Positions 23,852 through 35,225 of a stretch of 64,000 bases of DNA are shown piece after piece. The position numbers were made by a program, and so were the translations under genes. The stretch's first letter is position 1. Each line of letters starts with the position of its first letter. The notes under the pieces were generated by a model. That model made no database searches and was not told where the DNA came from. It was given only the letters and a program-made list of their open reading frames with translations. The stretch is from Cynocephalus volans (Eukaryota > Chordata > Mammalia > Dermoptera > Cynocephalidae): positions 62,136,501-62,200,500 of the forward strand of contig NC_084460.1 in NCBI RefSeq assembly GCF_027409185.1, in the 5' to 3' direction.

Positions 23852-25400
23852 CCAGAGGCATAACACTACCTGACTTCAAATTATACTAAAAAGCTGTTGT
23901 AACCAGAGAACATGGTATTGGCATAAAAACATACACTCGGATCAGTGGAGCAGAATAGAGAACACAGAAATCACCCCTCAGGCTTACAACCATCTGATAT
24001 TTGACAAAGGCAACAAAAATCTACATGGGGGAAAAGACCACTTCTTTAATAGGTGGTGCTGTCAAAATTAGATATCCATATGCAGAAGAATGAAACTAGA
24101 CATGCATTTCTCACCATATACTAAAATAAACTCAAAATGGATTAAAGACTTAAGTATAAGACCCAAAACTGTAAAATTACTAAGGGAAAATATAGGGGAA
24201 ACACTTCAGGAACTAGGTCTATGCACAGACACTATATAAACATGAGCCCAAAAGCATAAGCAACAAGAGAAAAAAATAAATGGGAGCATATCAAACTAAA
24301 AAGCTTTTGCACAGCAAAGGAAACAATCAATAGAGTGAAATGACAACCTACAGAGTGGGAGAAAATTTTTGCCAACTATGCATCTGACAAGGTATTAATA
24401 TCTGTAATATACAAGGAACTCAAACGATTACACAGTAAAAAAACAAATAACCCAATTAAAAAATGGGCAAAGGAGCTGAATTGACGTTTTTCAAAGGAAG
24501 ACATACAAATGGACAACAGATACATGAAAAAATGCTCAACATCACCAGTCATCGGGGAGATGCAAGTTAAAACCACATTGTGATACCACCTTATCCCAGG
24601 TAGACTGGCTACAGTCAAACAGAGAATAACAAATGCTGGCGAGGGTGTGGACAGAAGGGAATGCTCCTACACTGTTGGTGGGACTGTAAATTAGTACAGC
24701 CACTATGGAAAACATTATGAAATTTTCTCAAACAACTACAGATAGATCTTCTATATGATCCAACAATCCCACTTCTGGGTATATACCCGAAGGAATGGAA
24801 ATCATCATGTTAAAGGAATACCTGCACTCCCATGTTCATCACAGCTCTGTTTACAATAGCCAAGATATGGAACCAACCTAAATGTCCATCAATGGACAAT
24901 GGGATAAGGAAAATGTGGTGTATATACACCATGGAATATTACTCTGCCATAAAAAAGAATGAAATTCTCCCATTTGCAACAACATGGATGAGCTTGGCGA
25001 AACTCATGTTGAGTGAAATAAGCAAAGCACAGAGGGATAAATACCACATGTACTCACTCATGAGTGGAAGCTAAGAGAGGAAGAAGGAAGGAAAGAAAGA
25101 CCACAGTGCTGTGTTGTACTTCCAAAGGGAGAGAGCATACCTAGGGATACAAACTGGAATGGGGGAAATGGGGGATGGGGAGGGAGATGGAGGATAATTG
25201 GGTGGGGGACATGTGGTATAATTGCAATTTATAGTAATGGGTATGCTGCCAGTATGGATCTGACTATCACATCTTGGGCACAAGTGGAGACAATCAGCTT
25301 TGTATCTCATGAATATTTATAACCAATAAAAAAATGTACTATGCAAAAAACTCTCCAAAATAACAAAACAAAAAGAAAAAAGAGAGAGAGAGACAAGGCG

Positions 25401-26094
25401 AAGAACATAATTACCATTTTAAACAAAAGGAATCAAAGTTTTTTTTCCCCAAGATTAACTTTTTAAACCTCATGAGTAAAATACTCTGACATCTTTCACC
25501 CTCAGCTTCTATACTTTCTCCCTCTTGCTATTTGTTGAAACATTTTTCCATATTTTATATTTACACATTTCTTCCATGTACTCCCCATACCACTGAAAAT
25601 GGCACCAGCACACTGCTGTGTCCTGAAATAGGCTTTTCTAGGGAACCAGTGACCTTCTGTGTGCTAATTTGTTACCTGCCTCTTCTTGGTCCTTTTCCTG
25701 CTTACTCTTACTCCAAGGGCTCTGTGGACTCTATTCCTTTTTCTTTTTCTCTGGCCACCTCTTATCATATTCCTCACTGGCTATGCTTCTACAATTACGG
25801 CCCACATGCCCCAAGGCTCTCTTATCAGCCTTTCTCTCATGATGTGGCACACTTGCACCTTGTGGAGAGCATCCATCTTGTTATCTTTTTGCAGATGACT
25901 CTTTTGCACTGAACTTGTCTGCAAGGTCCACCCACTGAATGTGCTCACCCATCTGCAGGTCTCCTCTCCCATGGGCACACAGGAAGACACTGCCCAGCCC
26001 CCTGCCTTTAGATTAGGTGGGACCATGCGAATAGTCCTAGCCAAAGAAATGTGAGCAAAAGTGACATGCTTTACTATTGGGCTAAAGTATTGAA
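25401..26094. other. Unrecognised DNA
   Basis: Single-copy-looking. The stretch 25700-25930, with GCAGATGACTCTTTTGCACT, loosely resembles an old pyrimidine-rich dispersed repeat that I cannot name. ORFs of 126 and 141 codons on opposite strands overlap here and have no family resemblance. Confidence 0.35.
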
Positions 26095-26398
26095 AATCCA
26101 GTTTTCTTTGTAAATATACTTTTAAAAATTCTAGAATAGTTTTAGATTTACAAAAAAGTTGTGAAGGTAGTACAGAGAGTTTCCATATACCTGCATCTGA
26201 GATCACCTATTATTAATACCCTATATTAGTATGATATGTTCACAATTAATGAACCAGTATTGACACGTTATTATGAATTAAAGTTCATACTTTATTCATG
26301 TTTCCTTAGTTTTTAGCTAATGTCCCTTTTCTGCTCCGGGATCTCATCCAGGATAAAACATCAGGCTTCTCTTAACTGAGGCAGTTTCTCAGACTTTC
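26095..26398 (-). mobile_element. Old L1M 3' end, antisense, part 1
   Basis: AGTTTTAGATTTACAAAAAA, GTACAGAGAGTTTCCATATA and ATTAATGAACCAGTATTGAC are landmarks of an antisense old L1 (L1MC/L1ME type) 3' end. The element resumes at 26801 after a later insertion bounded by AGACTTTC repeats. Confidence 0.75.
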
Positions 26399-26800
26399 CT
26401 TAATTTTTTAAAACTGCTTTATTGAAGTATAATTGGCATACAAAAAGCTGTACTTATTTAATATATACAACTTGATGAGTTTGAAGTGTACCGCCTTGAA
26501 ACCACTACCACGATATATGCCGTACACACATCCATCACCTTCAAAAGTTTCCCTCTTTAATTATTATTATTACTATTATTATTATTTTTGAAAGGTAGTT
26601 GCCAAGGGTTGAAGGGAGGGGGAAACAGTGAGGTGATGGTGAAAGGGTACAATATTCCAGTTCTACAAGATGAGCAAGTCCTAGAGATCTACTATACAGT
26701 GTAGTGCCTGTAGTTAACAATACTATATTGTGTACTTAGAGACTTGCAAAGAGAGTAGATCTTATGTTAAGTGTTCTTATCAGCAAAAAAAAAAAAAAAA
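26399..26800. mobile_element. Insertion made of two opposed L1 3' ends
   Basis: The left part (to about 26545) is an antisense L1 3' end (GCTTTATTGAAGTATAATTG). The right part (about 26592-26800) is a sense L1 3' end (GTAGTGCCTGTAGTTAACAA) with a 16-A tail at 26785-26800. A (TTA)n stretch lies between them (26558-26586). The unit is flanked by AGACTTTC at 26391-26398 and 26801-26808, interpreted as its target-site duplication. Confidence 0.7.
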
Positions 26801-27140
26801 AGACTTTCTATTTTTGGATAACCTGTATTTATTTTTGAGAAGTACTGGCCAGGTGTTTTGTAGAAAGTCACTCAGCTGATTTTGTTTGATAATTTTCTCA
26901 AGGCTAGACTGGGGTAAGTTGCCATATTCATCAAGTCATGTTAAGAGGACATACTATCAACATGCCTTATAGCTGTGGACATCCATCGATCACCTGGCTG
27001 AGGTGTGTTTGTCAGGTGTCTCCACCTCACAGTTACTCCCCCCCCTTCCATGCTGTTTCCTTTGTGGGGAAGTCACTACATGTAGCCCTCACTTAGTTGG
27101 GGGTTATGTTTCACCTCTGTGGGGACACAAGGCCCGGTGT
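26801..27140 (-). mobile_element. Old L1M 3' end, antisense, part 2
   Basis: Continuation of the element at 26095-26398: TACTGGCCAGGTGTTTTGTA, ATACTATCAACATGCCTTAT, GATCACCTGGCTGAGG and the later GTTATGTTTCACCTC block follow the known order of this old antisense L1 3' region. Confidence 0.7.
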
Positions 27141-28344
27141 TTTTCACATTCTACTTTTCCCTGCTGCCAAATTTTGCTGCAATCATGACATTGAGGTTTA
27201 TTTGTTAGTACAGCACAGCCTAATCAATCCTGATTAATACATCAGCTTTTTCATCTGCCTGCATGGTTGTCCCAGTGATGCCTTGAAGTTAGCACATCTG
27301 AAACCAATTTCATCAAACTCCCAGCAGTTCTTTCAAACTTCCCTTTTTTAATTAAATAAATCACTCACTATAAGGGTCCACAATTCAGAAGCTTAACTTC
27401 CCTTTAGCCTGCAGAAAATAGCCTGAAGTTTATAAACTGACTTCATGAAAAATACATTTTTCTCATTCGTATTTTGCATTAGTCAGAGTTCTTAGTTCCA
27501 ACAAGTGATAGTAAATGAATGCTTGTATCCAAATACGAAGAAAAGGAAGGCTATTGGGTAGCTCCTCACGACACCATTGGGAAGGGTGGAGAACCTGGCC
27601 TGCAAGAGAAGCAAGAATTAGGTGGTCTGGAAGGCAGTGATCTGATGTAGGTGGCAACCCAGAATATATGCCCCACTGGACATTTGACATCAGTGCTGGT
27701 GAACTTTGCAAAGTTCGTAGTATGCTCTCCATACTACAGCCTCTAGTGAATTCTCCACATCACTGCTGCCATAAGGAATTTCTCAGTTCTTCCAGACTTA
27801 CCTCATTCTCTCGAAATTCAAAAACCCAGGTGGGGCCTTTTCTAGACCAAGCCTGTATCACATGCTCACACTCAGTTGCTAGGGGACAGGCTGAGGGAAT
27901 ATCTGGTCCTGCCTTCAACCGAGAGGCACACGCTTGAAAGTCTTCAAATAATTGAAAAGGTATATGGATCCCAGGGAGCAAAATTTGACAGTTGAAGTTT
28001 GTGAGAATCAGAAGCTAATGACCTTGCTCAAGGCCATGTGGCAGAGTTCATTTCAGATCCAGAATCAGTCTTTTCATTTTGACTTCTTCTCTATTCCTAA
28101 AATTCCTTCCTTCCTTTTCATCCTTGGTGATAGAGCTATCGAGGGCTCTTATTACCTGCTGTCTAAGCTAATGCAGTAGACTTCCATCTAGTACCAAAAG
28201 CATCAGTGGTTCTCCAGTTACACAGAGGGTAGGGTTCAGCTCCACCTGATATTTCCCAGGTTCTCCACAGTCCTGGCCCCACCCTCTACTCCCCTCCAGC
28301 TCTCTAACTTCACTCTTCAGACGTACCCATCCTCACGCTTTCTC
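27141..28344. other. Unrecognised DNA
   Basis: No repeat family or coding exon recognised. Several sub-100-codon ORFs on both strands, none with a domain. Confidence 0.35.
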
Positions 28345-28520
28345 AAAGTGGAGTTTCCTGTACTACTCAGTGACCCCCTAGGGATTTTGTTAGAAAAACA
28401 GATTCAAAATTGACTCCTTCTCTAGACCAAATATCTCTCAGGGGAGCATGAGCCGTTGCATTTATAGCAGCATTTCAGATGATCAGATGATTTTTGTTGA
28501 AGATTGAAAACCTGGACCTA
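28345..28520 (+). repeat. MER5-like hAT nonautonomous DNA transposon remnant
   Basis: AGGGATTTTGTTAGAAAAACAGATTC and the later GCATTTCAGATGATCAGATG approximate the MER5 pattern (GGGAATTTTGTTAGAAATGCAGATTC ... CAGGTGATTCTGATG). Diverged, ends unclear. Confidence 0.5.
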
Positions 28521-28639
28521 GTTAGCATCACACCAGAACAATCCTGTTGCTTGAATATGTCCTGAACTTTTGCATGTCTACACATTTGCTGCTACTTTTG
28601 TTTGTAATGCAGAGGAAAATGTCTCTTATTTCATCTTTC

Positions 28640-28890
28640 TCTAGGTAAAGTCACTTCCATTCTCTAAGCACACTTTCCATGCCATCTCCTCCAGGAAGCC
28701 TGCCCAGTGTGCAGGGAACTGCTTGTGTTCCCCTCAATGCTCTCACACCCTGCTACATGCTGTGATCAACTGGTCCTTCTTTCTTCCTTGCTGTCTTTAA
28801 TCCCTGTGAGAAGAGAAATCTTATCTTATTTGTCGGTGTAGCCTTTCTACATAGTAGCTGCTCAAAATGTTATTTGGACTTGAATTGTAT
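28640..28890 (+). repeat. L2 LINE 3' end
   Basis: TCCTCCAGGAAGCCTGCCCA, TCCCTGTGAGAAGAGAAATC and the 'CATAGTAGCTGCTCAAAATG' terminus follow the L2 3' consensus order. Diverged. Confidence 0.7.
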
Positions 28891-29889
28891 TGAAGGAGCT
28901 CGTGATACAACTAGGGTCACCAAGCCAAGTGAGGCACAGCTACTGTTGTTGATCCCAGCTCTCCTGAGAGACAAAGATGAAGTTAAATCATAGGGCTGCA
29001 TCTCACAGTGGGTGCAGAGCTTATGGTGCTATCGGACCCTCTGCTATCTTATTGGAAAGATGAAATAGGCACCCACAAGCCACACTCACATGCACATACC
29101 ACAAGGCATAAAGGAAAATTCTGGACAAGCTGTCGCTCTGGGTTTATTAGCTGCTTCACTTACGTGATTATGGAAAGATTTTAATTTTAGCTTTACACTT
29201 GCCATGTCTCCACTTTTTCTGCTCAAAATAACTTGCCTCTAAAGCCAGCCCACTGCAGTCATTTCCAGCACCCTCACTCCTCCTTGTGTGGAGTTGAGCC
29301 CACGGAGCTGAGATGAGAGCCCAGCTTAGAAGCACCCATCAGTGATGGAGCCCACAAAGCAGAAACATGGAAAACCAGTTCCCTAATGGCCAAATCCAAT
29401 GCTACCAAACTCAGCATAGTGGAAGCATGCAAGAAACACTCTCTGCTCAGTGTCAATTCCATGACGCCGTTTTTGTAATAAAGACATGTGTTTCTTTCAA
29501 GAGGCAGACAGTAGTGACGAGGAAACATGTTGGTTTATCTGAGAATTTGTCCCTTCCTTGCTCCTTTTTCTCCCCATCTCCTTTCTTCCCTCCCTCCCTC
29601 ATTCTCACTTTTTTATTAAGCCCACGTAATTTCTGTTCAATAGAATAATAAATAACTTGGATGTTTGTTTCCAGTGCATGAAAAATACCTTCAAGTTCAA
29701 CTTGCAGAAAAATTCAGCTTGATCCCTAGACTCAGACTTTCCAAGGAAGATGGAAGATAGCTGGAGAGGACAGAAGCCCCTGTAGAGGAGACCCAGGGCT
29801 GTGGAGAAGCCAGAGCACCTTCCTGAGTGAGCCAGCCCCACACTCCAGGCCCTGGAGCAGAGTTCGCCTCTGCCCTGCCAGTGCCCACC
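28891..29889. other. Unrecognised DNA
   Basis: Single-copy-looking. Nothing recognised apart from a CCTT/TCCC-rich pyrimidine run at 29550-29610. Confidence 0.35.
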
Positions 29890-29990
29890 TCCCACTTAAC
29901 CTTTATGTGTCTATCTCTTCTCTAAAATGAGGGTGATCATTCCTAGTTCATGTGGAGGTGAGGATCCAATTAACTGTTGTGAGTGAAAGT
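29890..29990 (+). repeat. MIR SINE fragment
   Basis: Reads ACTTAACCTTTATGTGTCTA then TCTCTAAAATGAGGGTGATC and ends near the AGGATCCAATTAA stretch, the central core and 3' part of a sense MIR. Confidence 0.65.
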
Positions 29991-30139
29991 ATTCCCAACA
30001 GACTTTCAATTAACAGTGAATTTCTTCCTGCTTTCCAATCCCCTATAAAGCCTACTCCCAGAAAAACAGGAAAAAGACCAGAAGATATATTTAGCCAGCC
30101 TAAACTAAATGTGGTTAAATAAAAACAAAATGGGCAAGC

Positions 30140-30280
30140 AATGGAGCCAGATGCCCAGGGTCCCGAGACAGAGCTGTGGGCTTGAACCCCACCCACAACC
30201 AGGCAAGCAAGGGAGCCAGCCAACCTGGGTCCTCAGACAGGAGCCAGGGCCGGGTCCTCAGACAGGAGCCAGGGCCAGCC
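30140..30280. repeat. Short minisatellite
   Basis: Two perfect 25-bp units at 30227-30251 and 30252-30276, starting GGGTCCTCAGACAGGAGCC. Degenerate related words (GGAGCCAG, AGGCAAGCAA) occur upstream from 30132 and suggest an older, longer array. Confidence 0.75.
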
Positions 30281-30369
30281 CCTCCCACCCCCGCAACAAC
30301 ATCTTAGAATGTACTTACTAGCCACGTGTGTTTATTTGGGGTGTGTGACTTATGTGCTCATGTCCCTCA

Positions 30370-30535
30370 CCAAACTTCTCTTTAGATTTTTCTAATTCAT
30401 TTTAAAGAGTTCTTTTTGCATTAAGGATGTTGATCTTTGAGTGTTAAATTTGTTCCTTATCAATTGACTTTAAATTTAATTCGTGATGTTTTCCTTCCGT
30501 TCTATGTTTAGAAAATAATTTTATATCTAAAAATT
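30370..30535 (-). mobile_element. Old L1 fragment, antisense
   Basis: CTTTTTGCATTAAGGATGTT, CAATTGACTTTAAATTTAAT and the AATAATTTTATATCT end resemble the antisense ORF2 C-terminal half of an old L1. Short and diverged. Confidence 0.45.
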
Positions 30536-30639
30536 AAAAAAAAAAACCTGACGGGCTTAATTTTGTAAGAGCTTAAATTATAAAAAAATGAAAATTATTG
30601 TAATTTTGAAAATTACAACAACAGGAGTAAAAACTCTCA

Positions 30640-32793
30640 CTGGGTGGGCTCAATAATAGGGTAGAGATGATAAAACATAGTCAGCAAACTTAAGGACAGA
30701 TTTTAAAAGTTTGCCTAATGTGAGCAACTCAGGAAAAAAAGACTGGAAAAAAGAATGAACAGAGCCTCAGGGGTCTGTGGGACAACAACAAAAGACCCAA
30801 CACTTGAATCATTGGACTCCCTAAGGCAGAGAAGAGAGTGGGCCTGAAGAGCGTTTGGACAATAAATGGCTGAAAACATCCCAAATTTGGAAAAAGACAT
30901 AAATCCATCAATTCATGAAGCTGGGCAAACCCCAAGTAAGACACACACAAAGAAATCCAAGCCAGGACACATTATAATTAAACTTTGGAAAACTAAAGAA
31001 AAATTTTGAGAGTCTCAAAAATATAATCTAATTTTCTGCTTCCAGAAACTAGAAAAAGCAGAATAAAATAGACCCAAAACAAGCAGAATGAAGCCAAAGA
31101 AACAAAAGGCATAAAGTTTGGAGAGAAAGATGCAAAACTCTATTTGCATATGATTTGATTTTATTTGTAGAAAATTTCAGAGAATCTGGAAAAAGAAAAG
31201 AAAAACACTCAGAATAAATGAGTTCAGCAAGGTTGCTTTATATGCAAGAACAGCACACAAAAGTCAATCACATTTATATGTACTAACCATAGATATGTGG
31301 AAACTAAAATTAAATACACAATACAATTTATAATTTCTCTAAAGAAAATGAATACTTAGGCATACCCTTAACAAAATTTACAGAATCTATATACTAAAAA
31401 TTATACAATATTGATGATAGAAATCAAAGATGACCTAAATAAATGTAGAAACGTGATATATTCATGTTTTGAGGACATAACATAGTAAAGTGTCAATTAT
31501 TGACAAACTGATTTATAAGGTCAATGTAATTATTATCAAAATCCCAGCAAAGTTTTTCATATGTATAGACAAGCTTATCTAAAACTTATAAGGAAAGGCA
31601 CAACCTCCAGAATAGCTAAAGCAAACTCGACAGAGAAGAGTATAGCGGAAGGAATCACTTTACCCCATATAAAGTTTACTATAATGCTACAGTGATCAGG
31701 TCTGCAGTTTTGGTGGACTTGATGCCAAAAGCATGATCCAAAAAAGAAAAAAAAATGTTCAATTGGATCTCACAAAATTTTAAAGTTTCTCTCAGCTAAA
31801 GCTGATGTGAAGAGGGTAAAATGACTAGCTGCAGTCTGTGAGAAGACCTTTGCAAACCACACATTCAACAAAGGACTAATATCTAAAACATATAAAGGTC
31901 TTTCAAAACTGAGCAGTGAAAACAAATGAGTCAATTAGAAAATGGGTCAAAGACATGAGCAGACATTTTATGAAAGTGGACACACATATGACAAATAGAC
32001 ACATCAAGTGATATTTAATATAGTCTTCAGGAAATGCAAGTTAAAACCACAATGGACTATCACTATGCATCTATCAGCATAGCTAAAATAAAAAATAGTG
32101 ACCACACCAAATGCTGGTGAAGATGTGGAGAAACTGGATCACTGATACACGCTGGCGGGAATGTGAAATAGTACGGCCACTCTAGAAAACATTTTGGTAG
32201 CTTTTACAATACAACATATGTAATTACCGTATGACACAGTAACTGTACCCTTTAGTTTATCATGGACAATTGAAAAAAATTATGTTCACATAAAAACCTA
32301 CACACAAATGTTTATAGCTGCTTGATTTTTAACAGTCAAAAACTGGAATTAGCCCAGAGGTCCTTCAACATATGAATGCTTAACAAATGGTGATGTGTGT
32401 CATGGAATACTACTCAGAAATGAAAAGAGACAAACTATCAATACATGCAGCACATTAGATGAATCTCCTGGAAATTATTCTGAGTGAAAAAAAGCCAGTA
32501 TCAATAGGTTACATACCATTACAATTCCATTCACAAAACAGTCTTGAAATGACAGAACTATGGAAATGGAGAACAGAATAGTACTTTAAAGGGGTTAGGG
32601 ATAGTGGGTAGGATGTGGAGGTCAAAAGGGGTGGGGGAGGAGTGGAGAGGGGGTGTGGTTATAAAAAAGCAACAGGAGGGATGCTTTGGTTACAAAGCTG
32701 TTTAGTGTGTTGACTCTGATGGTGGAAACATTAACATTAACCTATGTATGTGATAAAATGGTATGGAACTAAATACACATACTCAAATAAATA
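30640..32793 (+). mobile_element. Old L1M, sense, part 1 (ORF1 and ORF2 remnants)
   Basis: A sense L1M with ORF1-like sequence (30640-31110), then a jump to the RT region at about 31110 (GGCATAAAGTTTGGAGAGAA, TTTGCATATGATTTGATTTT), and the ORF2 C-terminus (GGAAATGCAAGTTAAAACCA near 32030; CATGGAATACTACTCAG near 32400) into a G-rich 3' UTR (32590-32660). The 5' half of ORF2 is missing. The 3' UTR is split by a DNA transposon and resumes at 33128. Confidence 0.8.
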
Positions 32794-33125
32794 CAATCAT
32801 TCCCTTTGGTATCTGCAGGGGATTGGCTCCAGGACCCCTGCGGACACCAAAACCGCATATGCTCAACTCCCTGGTATAAAATGTGTGGTAGCTGCATATT
32901 TTCCACACACATCTTTCCAAATACTTTAAATCATCTCAAGAGTACTTATAACACCTAATACAATGTAAATGCTATGTAAATACTTGTTAGGCTATGTTGT
33001 TGTTTTATTTGTACTATTTTAAATTGTTGTATTCTTGTTTTTTATTGTTTCTTTTCCCAACTATATTTGATCTGTGGTTGGTTGAATCAGCTAATGTGGA
33101 ACCTGTGAATACCGAGGGCCAACTG
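32794..33125 (+). mobile_element. Tigger-like (MER44/Tigger7 type) nonautonomous DNA transposon
   Basis: 332 bp flanked by a TA duplication (TA at 32792-32793 and 33126-33127), the signature of Tc1/mariner/pogo elements. The left terminus CAATCATTCCCTTTGGTAT and the reverse complement of the right terminus CAGTTGGCCCTCGGTAT form diverged terminal inverted repeats. The subterminal ATCTGCAGGGGATTGGCTCC block is typical of the family. It has no transposase gene. The L1M 3' UTR is continuous on either side, so the insertion postdates it. Confidence 0.88.
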
Positions 33126-33127
33126 TA

Positions 33128-33325
33128 CAAGTAAAACTGACCTAATCTGAATCAGATCAATCTTTGTCAGTATCCTGGTTGTGATATTACACTCTAATTT
33201 TTCAAAATGTTACATTGAGGGAAACTGGGTAAAGTATGCCAAGAATCTTTCTGTATTGTTTCTTCTTACAACTGCACGTGAATCTATAATTATCTTAAAA
33301 ATTTCAATGAATAAACACTTTTAAG
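33128..33325 (+). mobile_element. Old L1M, sense, part 2 (3' UTR end)
   Basis: CAGTATCCTGGTTGTGATAT, TTACATTGAGGGAAACTGGG and ACTGCACGTGAATCTATAAT are the terminal 3' UTR of the L1M begun at 30640. No clear poly(A) survives. Confidence 0.8.
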
Positions 33326-33419
33326 CAGACCAAAAGAATTTATGTCATTAGCTTTTATTGGCTATTCCCTTACTCTGTGTGTCTCAGAAGCATCGCATTG
33401 GAATGGAAATATCCCGTGA

Positions 33420-33640
33420 TTTGAGACCCAGGTTTATTCTTGGCTCCAATTTCCGCCTCCAATTTTTACAGCCTGCAGGACACGGTGAGCCATTCAGCCT
33501 CTGAGAGCATCAGTCTCTGTGCTTATAAATGTGCTTACTGATACTCCCTCACCAAGCTCGTCAGGAGGGTTAAATGACATCATGTGACTGCATCTAGAGT
33601 GGATATCCAGTAAAGCTGGTTCCTTCTCTGCCTCAGCACA
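33420..33640 (+). repeat. MIR SINE
   Basis: Sense MIR: GAGACCCAGGTTTATTCTTG (tRNA-related part), TCAGCCTCTGAGAGCATCAG, GTCTCTGTGCTTATAAATG and CAGGAGGGTTAAATGACATC in consensus order. Confidence 0.7.
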
Positions 33641-33684
33641 TCCAGCAGGACACTAGTGGATGTTTGCAATTGTTTTCTGGCCCA

Positions 33685-33820
33685 TTCATTCATCCATATG
33701 ACAAGTATTTATTGATCTCAGACCAAAACAGGCATTGTGTTCATAGCTGGGCATGCAGCTGTGATCAACAGATGCATCACTCCTGCCCTCCAGGAGACAG
33801 ACATTGAACAACCGGTTCCT
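33685..33820 (-). repeat. L2 LINE 3' end
   Basis: Antisense L2 terminus: CATTCATTCATCCATATGAC, AAGTATTTATTGATCTC and CTGCCCTCCAGGAGACAGAC. Confidence 0.65.
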
Positions 33821-33889
33821 CAGATCAACTCAGTATTAGTATGATGGTGATATGCTCTGACCTCACCATCATCTTGGGCTTTTTCTGGG

Positions 33890-33985
33890 CATTCATCCGG
33901 TTATCTGCTCAGTTATGTCATTGGGTGCCTACCCTGTCCTGAGTTCTGGGGATGTCATATAAAAGAACACAGCTCACTGTCCATA
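33890..33985 (-). repeat. Second L2 3' fragment
   Basis: CATTGGGTGCCTACCCTGTC and TGAGTTCTGGGGATGTCATA repeat the antisense L2 terminal pattern, 70 bp after the previous copy. May be a separate insertion or a duplication. Confidence 0.5.
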
Positions 33986-34129
33986 GCCATCTCTCTATTT
34001 ACTGTCAGATTATCTTCTGCTCTGGATCATCCATACTCCATATGCTATAAGTTGGCTAACCCAAGGCCTTTTGACCTGAAAATATCTCAAGGAAGTGTCC
34101 ATACTTCCATTGTCACTGTAGTATAACTC

Positions 34130-34498
34130 TATTAGTCGATTCGGGCTCCTATAACAGAATACCACAGACTGGGTGGATTGAACAACAAATATTTTTTTCT
34201 CATAGTTCTGGAGGCTGGAAGTCCAAGAGCAAGATGCCAGCAGATCTGGTGTTTGGTGAGGGCCCTCTCCCTGGTTTGCAGGTGGCTGCCTCTCCTTGTG
34301 TTCTCACAGGACAGAGAGCAGAGAGAAAGAAAGTGTGCTCTCAAATCTCTTCTTATGAGGATGCTAATCTCGTTATGAGGACTCCAATCTCATGACCTAG
34401 TCACCTCCCATAGGCCCTGCCTCCTGATATTATCACATTGGGGGTTAGGGTGTAGACATATGAATTGCAGGGGGCACAAACATTCAGCCTATAATGAT
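34130..34498 (-). mobile_element. MaLR (ERVL-MaLR) solo LTR
   Basis: Begins TATTAGTCGATTCGGGCTCC and includes CACAGACTGGGTGGATTGAA, AGTTCTGGAGGCTGGAAGTC and a terminal CATTCAGCCTATAATGA. This is the antisense reading of an MST/MLT1-type LTR of the mammalian apparent LTR retrotransposons. ~370 bp, with no internal sequence. The open frames inside it are not genes. Confidence 0.8.
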
Positions 34499-35119
34499 AA
34501 CTTTAAAATAAAATATCTGTTAAGCAATTCTCTGAAGCTAGTGGACTGTGGGGGTATCTGTTGCTTATCCCCATTCCCCCTTTTCCTTCTTCCTAGAGGT
34601 GCCCAGAGATTCCCTGGAGCACACCTCACCTCCCTGTGTAGTGCCTAGAGCTGGAGAATTACAGGCAGCATGTGGGTGAAGGTCTGGTTGCCACAAACCA
34701 TCCGCATCAGATCCCATGTCCACAGCGGTAGGTTCAGTGTCCAGGCCAATTGGTATGTGGCACTTCTCAGGCCCAGCTTTGGTTTATTTGGTCCAATCAA
34801 AATAAAGCCAAGGCCTCTGACAGTTGCGGGAGGAAGTGAGGACAAGGAAGCCTGCCTTTTGCTCCCAAGGTTGTGGGCAACCATTCTGCAACCCAAGGGC
34901 AGCCAGCCTGAGGATGTCGCCTACACAAGAGGAAGGGGCAGGTGAGAGACTGCTGAGCCTAAGGCCTGATGGAGCTGCAGTGGGACCCTGAGATCGCCTT
35001 CAGTGGGGCCACGAATGAAACCCTTGTGTCAAAACCAGTTGTAGCTGGTTTTTCTCTTACTTGCAACAAAAACTTCCTGAGAATGACACACATCCATTTG
35101 TTTTTCTCTTTGATCGTGC
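34499..35119. other. Unrecognised DNA
   Basis: Moderately GC-rich, single-copy-looking. Opposed short ORFs at 34645-34945 have no recognisable domain. Confidence 0.35.
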
Positions 35120-35225
35120 CAAATATGAGCTGACTGGGGCTCAAAAAGTTTAAATGACTTGCCAAAGAACACTGGAAAAGCATTAAAGAGAGGCACTGGA
35201 GCCCTCCATGGAGGTCCCAGGTGTC
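35120..35225 (-). repeat. MIR SINE fragment
   Basis: GGGGCTCAAAAAGTTTAAAT, GACTTGCCAAAGAACACTGG and AGAGGCACTGGAGCCC are antisense MIR core. Confidence 0.65.

Larger units (their letters stand above)
20960..25074 (+). pseudogene. L1 ORF2 remnant (endonuclease, RT, Cys-rich domain)
   Basis: The start is taken at the MTG codon at 20960, followed by TLNVNGLNSPFKRH. Endonuclease motif GDLN is present near 21380. The SDH motif reads SDC (histidine replaced by cysteine, in the open piece 21481-21813). The longest piece is 22879-23508 (209 codons, RT), where the active-site FADD reads FAND (AAT at 23242-23244). The C-terminal [15 protein letters not shown] end and stop lie at 24832-25074. It is interrupted by a SINE and a pentanucleotide expansion and is certainly non-functional. 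Confidence 0.88.
19341..25391 (+). mobile_element. Nearly full-length sense L1
   Basis: Contains in order a 5' UTR with tandem monomers (19341-19770), an ORF1 remnant, an inter-ORF spacer, an ORF2 remnant (20960-25074) and a 3' UTR with a G-rich purine tract (25155-25210) and an AATAAA-type signal near 25327, then an A-rich tail. A possible 9-bp target-site duplication, GACAAGGTG at 19332-19340 versus GACAAGGCG at 25392-25400, has one mismatch. It carries a nested SINE (22410-22579) and an (AAAAT)n expansion (23725-23851). Many stops and frameshifts make it inactive. Confidence 0.88.

Noticed and set aside
23604..23879. Minus-strand frame rich in Phe-Tyr-Ile/Leu repeats
   Set aside because: Translation of the (AAAAT)n repeat in antisense; not a gene.
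25532..26206. 126-codon plus and 141-codon minus frames
   Set aside because: Overlap on opposite strands, run partly into an old L1 3' end, and resemble no protein.
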